Under the pieces are notes generated by a model, which was not told the origin of the DNA, did not search any database, and worked only from the letters and a program-made list of their open reading frames with translations. From an uncultured Ruminococcus sp. (GTDB taxonomy: Bacteria > Bacillota > Clostridia > Oscillospirales > CAG-272), in contig CACXBN010000190.1 of assembly GCA_902765885.1 (NCBI GenBank), forward strand, positions 1 through 6,502: a stretch of DNA of 6,502 nucleotides. The letters are read 5' to 3'. Shown piece after piece: positions 6,201 to 6,502 of this stretch (its first letter is position 1; each line of letters begins with the position of its first letter). The translations under genes were made by a program, and so were the position numbers.

Positions 6201-6502
6201 TTTGTCAATTCTAGAGTTCTATTCGGATTAACATCTTGGAAAGCGACATTTGGTTTTGATTCACCAGGATAGATTGGAGCCCACTGAAGTCTGAACTCAG
6301 CGCTCCAGTCATACTCATCCGAAGAAAAATCATCCCAAGTTTTTGTAACCGGCACATCTACTTTTGGGGATTCATAAACATTGTAGACATAGAATTCTAA
6401 AAAATCGTTTGTATATGGTCCGTCTGTTCCGTTATAGCCGTAATGATTGCCAAGAATCTCTGGTACACCTTTATATCCGCCAGTTGTAGGTATATTAGTA
6501 TA
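182..6502 (-). CDS. Giant LPxTG-anchored multi-domain Cna-B surface protein (5'-partial)
   Basis: This is the C-terminal 2,106 residues of a sortase-anchored surface protein, probably a stalk-like adhesin; its ligand is unknown. The frame is open from the window edge to TAG at 182-184. A GTG at 6355-6353 could be taken as a start, but the 49 codons before it are open and contain the end of an earlier module (VYN at residues 40-41), so it is an internal Val and the true start lies outside the window. No signal peptide is visible for that reason. Modules in order: end of D0 (1-45), D1 (46-214), D2 (217-470), D3 (472-616), D4 (617-811), D5 (812-974), D6 (977-1163), D7 (1165-1337), D8 (1338-1809), D9 (1810-1930), SpaA-like D10 (1931-2070) and the sorting signal (2074-2106). 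By family knowledge, a cell-wall sortase would cut between Thr and Gly of LPHTG. The class (Cna-B repeats, LPxTG) is near certain; module edges are approximate, and adhesion is inferred. The Cna-B name does not imply collagen binding. Confidence 0.96.
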   Translation of the reverse strand, partial: YTNIPTTGGYKGVPEILGNHYGYNGTDGPYTNDFLEFYVYNVYESPKVDVPVTKTWDDFSSDEYDWSAEFRLQWAPIYPGESKPNVAFQDVNPNRTLELTKSQMAVVSDGTETTEQLKARSFLGLPKYGTDQNGNTFRYQYSLEEISYRVWDSSTGVVISEYNENSGYGGEDIETQYQPFYPHDAGENDYDTEEENASNDNYFISVANIKKQVRESKFIDISIEKRWDNTFPTRGDSYWAEFELRRFSHTEYRDLSEMSDADRTSNPVTVKIVHNGEPISTLQVQPNMGIYLGGNFTGHSDTRSVSFTADKQVRLTNGSHTKTLTATAGSNMSNAIVRTPEFFVVEDTVFTIDDISYLVEGRPALVLDTSAGTNPLPDYSYSQLIRLDNTNEWKQTLEHLLTQETTVSTDNDNENVTCYEYYFVEKDSNPRGYAQYFRLNSDGTISSVLSGDSDHQIEENDKIVALNGPANRLRIKKVWRGVPDNTGFPAVTFTLYQTWADGNQGWIYENPNTGARYEHIELSGHGLEWICPEVLPSTRLDGSTSREVKYYVLEDVRSGSQTSGGITTGWHFYYYLNSNDQLKNVGDQGYDVGLKGSDIRDNPDGGTITICNTMNAYMQMDIQKQFFMLKTDGSWDNVTSHTDMRKGAVLGFQVIRAIKAPDGKWLDAQGNEFDSPIWMDYGEEMLCGYDENGQAVVSRGENDIFWLHDAGGDWHFRIENNEGDHSAVDAGGSGLPSYGFFIRNGEDIAVEYWYSFREIGVYKNLDKEPYPEWDWFSSITPVNAYGPNGKIEAFPKAYHGQDERRIANFQASDLFIDKDWIGEPNAKQVFIKIWRTSGDGEPEDFTALIADDVRRNHNWQMYINDPSAIDLGRNCLVLDLDTTGEGSAAIKVNRALLGTLSETGTYDYYIQEIGYRTLQGVYRTNVNAVFKPLYDHWVDGAYTGNPVRMNDYAQNSITIGAKGENRLKVTNSSQPSTSYTVQKEFYGDQASSDQPSPVTGKYPTDGSKQIIVQLQERYRYEMADEYGIKFVSSDGENWVRADSDEAKNVWTQNWQPAESANPAFITLPVDKPAGSILSDDAWYGSAAAWSYTWSGLDVNREIEDSDDPSKTKVVQLYYRTIEAGEPDWFIIDILPEDGHQAVPDNDQTAPQILSEQNSIKNTRKNVTLELNKEWTGLGEEDNWPSGYVVYYQIIQNYHLTSGRLNGGTPVYSYGETIKSVDMTTSYSDVSSSDNVHPSAVGTLEESNHNLVLTGFPMFGYFTATEDDRVAAALKGVALIPGKVYPVVYTYSVKETAVKKNGDDVDFVEQTVEFEPKEKEQGDSSEDDTYTASLVNEMISVDVTKTWDDGEPYADSVTVKLYWTTEIPADQLCQTTINLSFGDNYEQISDTVINAMIGGKPIQLTKVDNSDLWTGTIGLERGTTTSISFTKPNVAEGYLVTLNDDTIVVPDAEAHSVSIAGIVTEKQEGRSITVNVTWETNNLPSASYSNLFYNGWRNTGINPVISTNGKTQSFVWNKVPTSGSNLFVQLGYNGYNLQNNYTVNVAGSNHSFNNNGTELLLGDILAGESNVVINVVITSGSIAPEGTASVTLVNDCGHGIWINQLIYNGNHGNFGGWMESGNRATIDGLLEGSYTVQLGVANVGQITGADSIDQWGSQEEPNVNIHIILADGENREIHVNPARANYSINKKAVRMMRLGDNIPAIGLSDSSPSSTIVNLKHEEADTILEIRGNEEYPVFTQADFVEEQSLTADNDWHYRWTGLPVADPETGEKYYYYVIEDVPAGTRSVEYERVEADGNTNVTINNKPVVAPEYATLTVTKRIVDENETSIDINRIFTVRLKQDEKYLKWTSEDIYEWVSSESDASTWTFNNGGSVVFDGLDLNHTYTVLEDTGIGMIEIDGYDFIETVSYSAEISSAQPYEGTITNVYKLKDVNINILKVDALDSTKTLAGAKFNLTKLDPDGSGDYLVPLEEKVSNETGTDGKATIEGIGDGYYEISEIKVPAGYILIDDGKFFIKVEHGGIVHIVKTANDPETPDIDESKVVNWPVAFEDDPITYVVDTNTFIVPNTPGSELPHTGGPGLSNYRILGISILLAAGALLIKKKNK
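293..712 (-). other. Module D10, SpaA-like prealbumin-type domain
   Basis: Residues about 1931-2070 match the SpaA/prealbumin-like pattern of Gram-positive pilins and surface proteins: INILKVDA (Lys1939), LAGAKFNL, a GTDGKATIEG turn, then an E-box-like strand YEISEIKVPAGY (Glu1999), and FIVPNTPG (Asn2068) just before the sorting signal. The E-box consensus is Y-x-L-x-E-T-x-A-P-x-G-Y; here Tyr, Glu, Pro, Gly and Tyr are kept. In this family the Glu supports a Lys-Asn isopeptide bond, proposed here as Lys1939-Asn2068. As the wall-proximal module it would be the base of the stalk. Confidence 0.85.
713..1075 (-). other. Module D9, pilin-type isopeptide beta-sandwich
   Basis: Residues about 1810-1930 form a compact module that differs from D1-D8: it opens with TLTVTKRIV (Lys1820, no Trp two residues later), has FTVRLKQ, a YTVLE strand (Glu1890) and ends in TITNVYK (Asn1926). 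The Lys-to-Asn span of 106 residues and the TVTK...F-x-V-x-L layout resemble modules seen in streptococcal-type pilins and other cell-wall proteins just before a SpaA module. The isopeptide bond Lys1820-Asn1926 is inferred. The exact Pfam family is not assigned here. Confidence 0.6.
1286..2404 (-). other. Insert of about 370 residues inside module D8
   Basis: Module D8 starts normally with VTKTWDDG (Lys1344) and a strand reading VTVKLYW, but the expected second half (WHYRWTGLP, YYVIE with Glu1779, VTINN with Asn1805) comes only about 400 residues later. Between them, at about 1367-1739, lie beta-rich, Asn/Gly-rich segments without a further complete Lys/Glu/Asn set. I divide it into 8a (about 1371-1468), 8b (about 1469-1579), 8c (about 1580-1695) and a linker. 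Units 8b and 8c resemble each other (YNG near the start, VQLG near the end). The simplest reading is Ig-like domains carried on a loop of D8. The other reading is that D8 lost its second half and a separate domain begins near YSINKKA, about residue 1686. Edges are approximate. Confidence 0.6.
1418..2098 (-). repeat. Two diverged Ig-like units (8b, 8c) in tandem within the D8 insert
   Basis: Unit 8b (about 1469-1579) and unit 8c (about 1580-1695) share an order of short motifs: a hydrophobic strand, YNG followed by a Gly/Asn-rich stretch (YNGWRNTG and YNGNHGNF), a Ser/Asn-Gly turn, then VQLG (LFVQLGYNG and YTVQLGVAN), and a closing hydrophobic strand (VVINVVI and VNIHIIL). This suggests an old duplication. 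Both lack the Lys/Glu/Asn isopeptide set, unlike the surrounding modules. Family not recognised by eye; the similarity is weak and was judged without an alignment program. Confidence 0.5.
5366..5728 (-). other. Insert of about 120 residues inside module D2
   Basis: D2 opens with IEKRW (Lys225) and a strand reading AEFELRRF, and its second half (YYFVE with Glu425, ALNG with Asn467) is clear. The stretch at about 259-379 between them is extra compared with D3, whose Lys-to-Asn span is about 107 residues shorter. It is Thr/Ser/Asn-rich and predicted by eye to be beta strands (VTVKIVHNG, VSFTADKQV, TKTLTATAG, FFVVEDTVF). It may be a small inserted Ig-like domain related to those in D8, as both contain a hydrophobic strand, then NG, then a Gly-rich stretch. 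Boundaries and relationship are tentative. Confidence 0.45.

Larger units (their letters stand above)
1076..6367 (-). repeat. Array of eight Cna-B-like modules (D1-D8) with isopeptide triads
   Basis: This is a protein-level repeat; no close DNA repeat was seen. Each module opens with a strand of the type V-x-K-x-W (for example VTKTW, IEKRW, IKKVW, IDKDW, LNKEW; D4 and D6 have F in place of W), later has a Y-x-V-x-E-like strand, and ends with an I-x-N-like motif just before the next module. Proposed Lys/Glu/Asn sets: D1 54/145/208, D2 225/425/467, D3 477/554/612, D4 624/758/808, D5 818/912/971, D6 983/1122/1161, D7 1172/1294/1335, D8 1344/1779/1805. In Cna-B proteins the Glu (or Asp) promotes an isopeptide bond between Lys and Asn. 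The Lys-to-Asn spans (135 to 461 residues) are longer than in a compact Cna-B domain of under about 100 residues, so the loops or inserts are large. The bonds are inferred from motif order only. Confidence 0.85.

Noticed and set aside
6353..6355. GTG as the start codon of the large gene
   Set aside because: The frame stays open for 49 codons to the window edge and encodes the end of a preceding module. The GTG lies just before the VTKTW strand of D1, where Val is expected, and upstream there is only coding sequence (GTAGAT directly before the GTG).
1076..6367. Collagen-binding function suggested by the Cna-B name
   Set aside because: In Cna the collagen-binding part is the A region; B-type repeats serve as a stalk. 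Nothing visible here matches the A region, although it could lie upstream of the window.
182..6502. Major (backbone) pilin subunit
   Set aside because: No YPKN-type pilin motif with the polymerising Lys was found; the nearest strings (FPKAY, KYPTDG) do not fit. The length of over 2,100 residues is also far above usual backbone pilins.

Overview
The window carries one very large gene on the minus strand. It covers 182..6502, about 97% of the sequence, and runs off the right-hand edge, so its 5' end and start codon are missing. The visible part encodes 2,106 residues in one unbroken frame. It is the C-terminal part of a giant cell-wall-anchored surface protein of a Gram-positive bacterium. The sorting signal (LPHTG, then a hydrophobic segment and a KKKNK tail), the AT-rich sequence (by eye roughly 40% G+C) and the domain content suggest a low-GC Bacillota organism, possibly a gut-associated clostridial or erysipelotrichial lineage. 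The species is not determinable from the sequence.

Residue numbers in this annotation count from the first whole codon in the window (codon 1 = bases 6502-6500, minus strand). The protein is a string of Cna-B-like beta-sandwich modules. I could lay out the end of one module (D0), eight Cna-B-like modules (D1-D8), one module of a related pilin-type fold (D9), a SpaA-like prealbumin module (D10) and the sorting signal. Each of D1-D10 shows, in order, a Lys in a V/I-x-K-x-W/F-like strand, a Glu in a Y-x-V-x-E-like strand and an Asn in a last-strand I-x-N-like motif. This is the known signature of intramolecular Lys-Asn isopeptide bonds, so the product looks like a long, mechanically stable stalk or adhesin. 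Module sizes vary a lot. D2 and especially D8 seem to carry extra domains inserted between the Lys strand and the Glu/Asn half. The D8 insert of about 370 residues contains at least two mutually similar Ig-like units and is the most likely place for a specialised binding function.

Bases 1..181, downstream of the gene, hold no convincing gene. A strong hairpin (about 132..173) starts a few bases after the stop codon and should terminate the transcript. A second 11-bp perfect inverted repeat (10..57) is followed on the minus strand by the same TTTTCTTAT tail. A promoter-like TTGACA on the plus strand faces the first hairpin and could in principle make a very short RNA.

No mobile element, CRISPR array, tRNA or rRNA was seen. 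No sortase or partner gene lies in the window, so the operon context is unknown.
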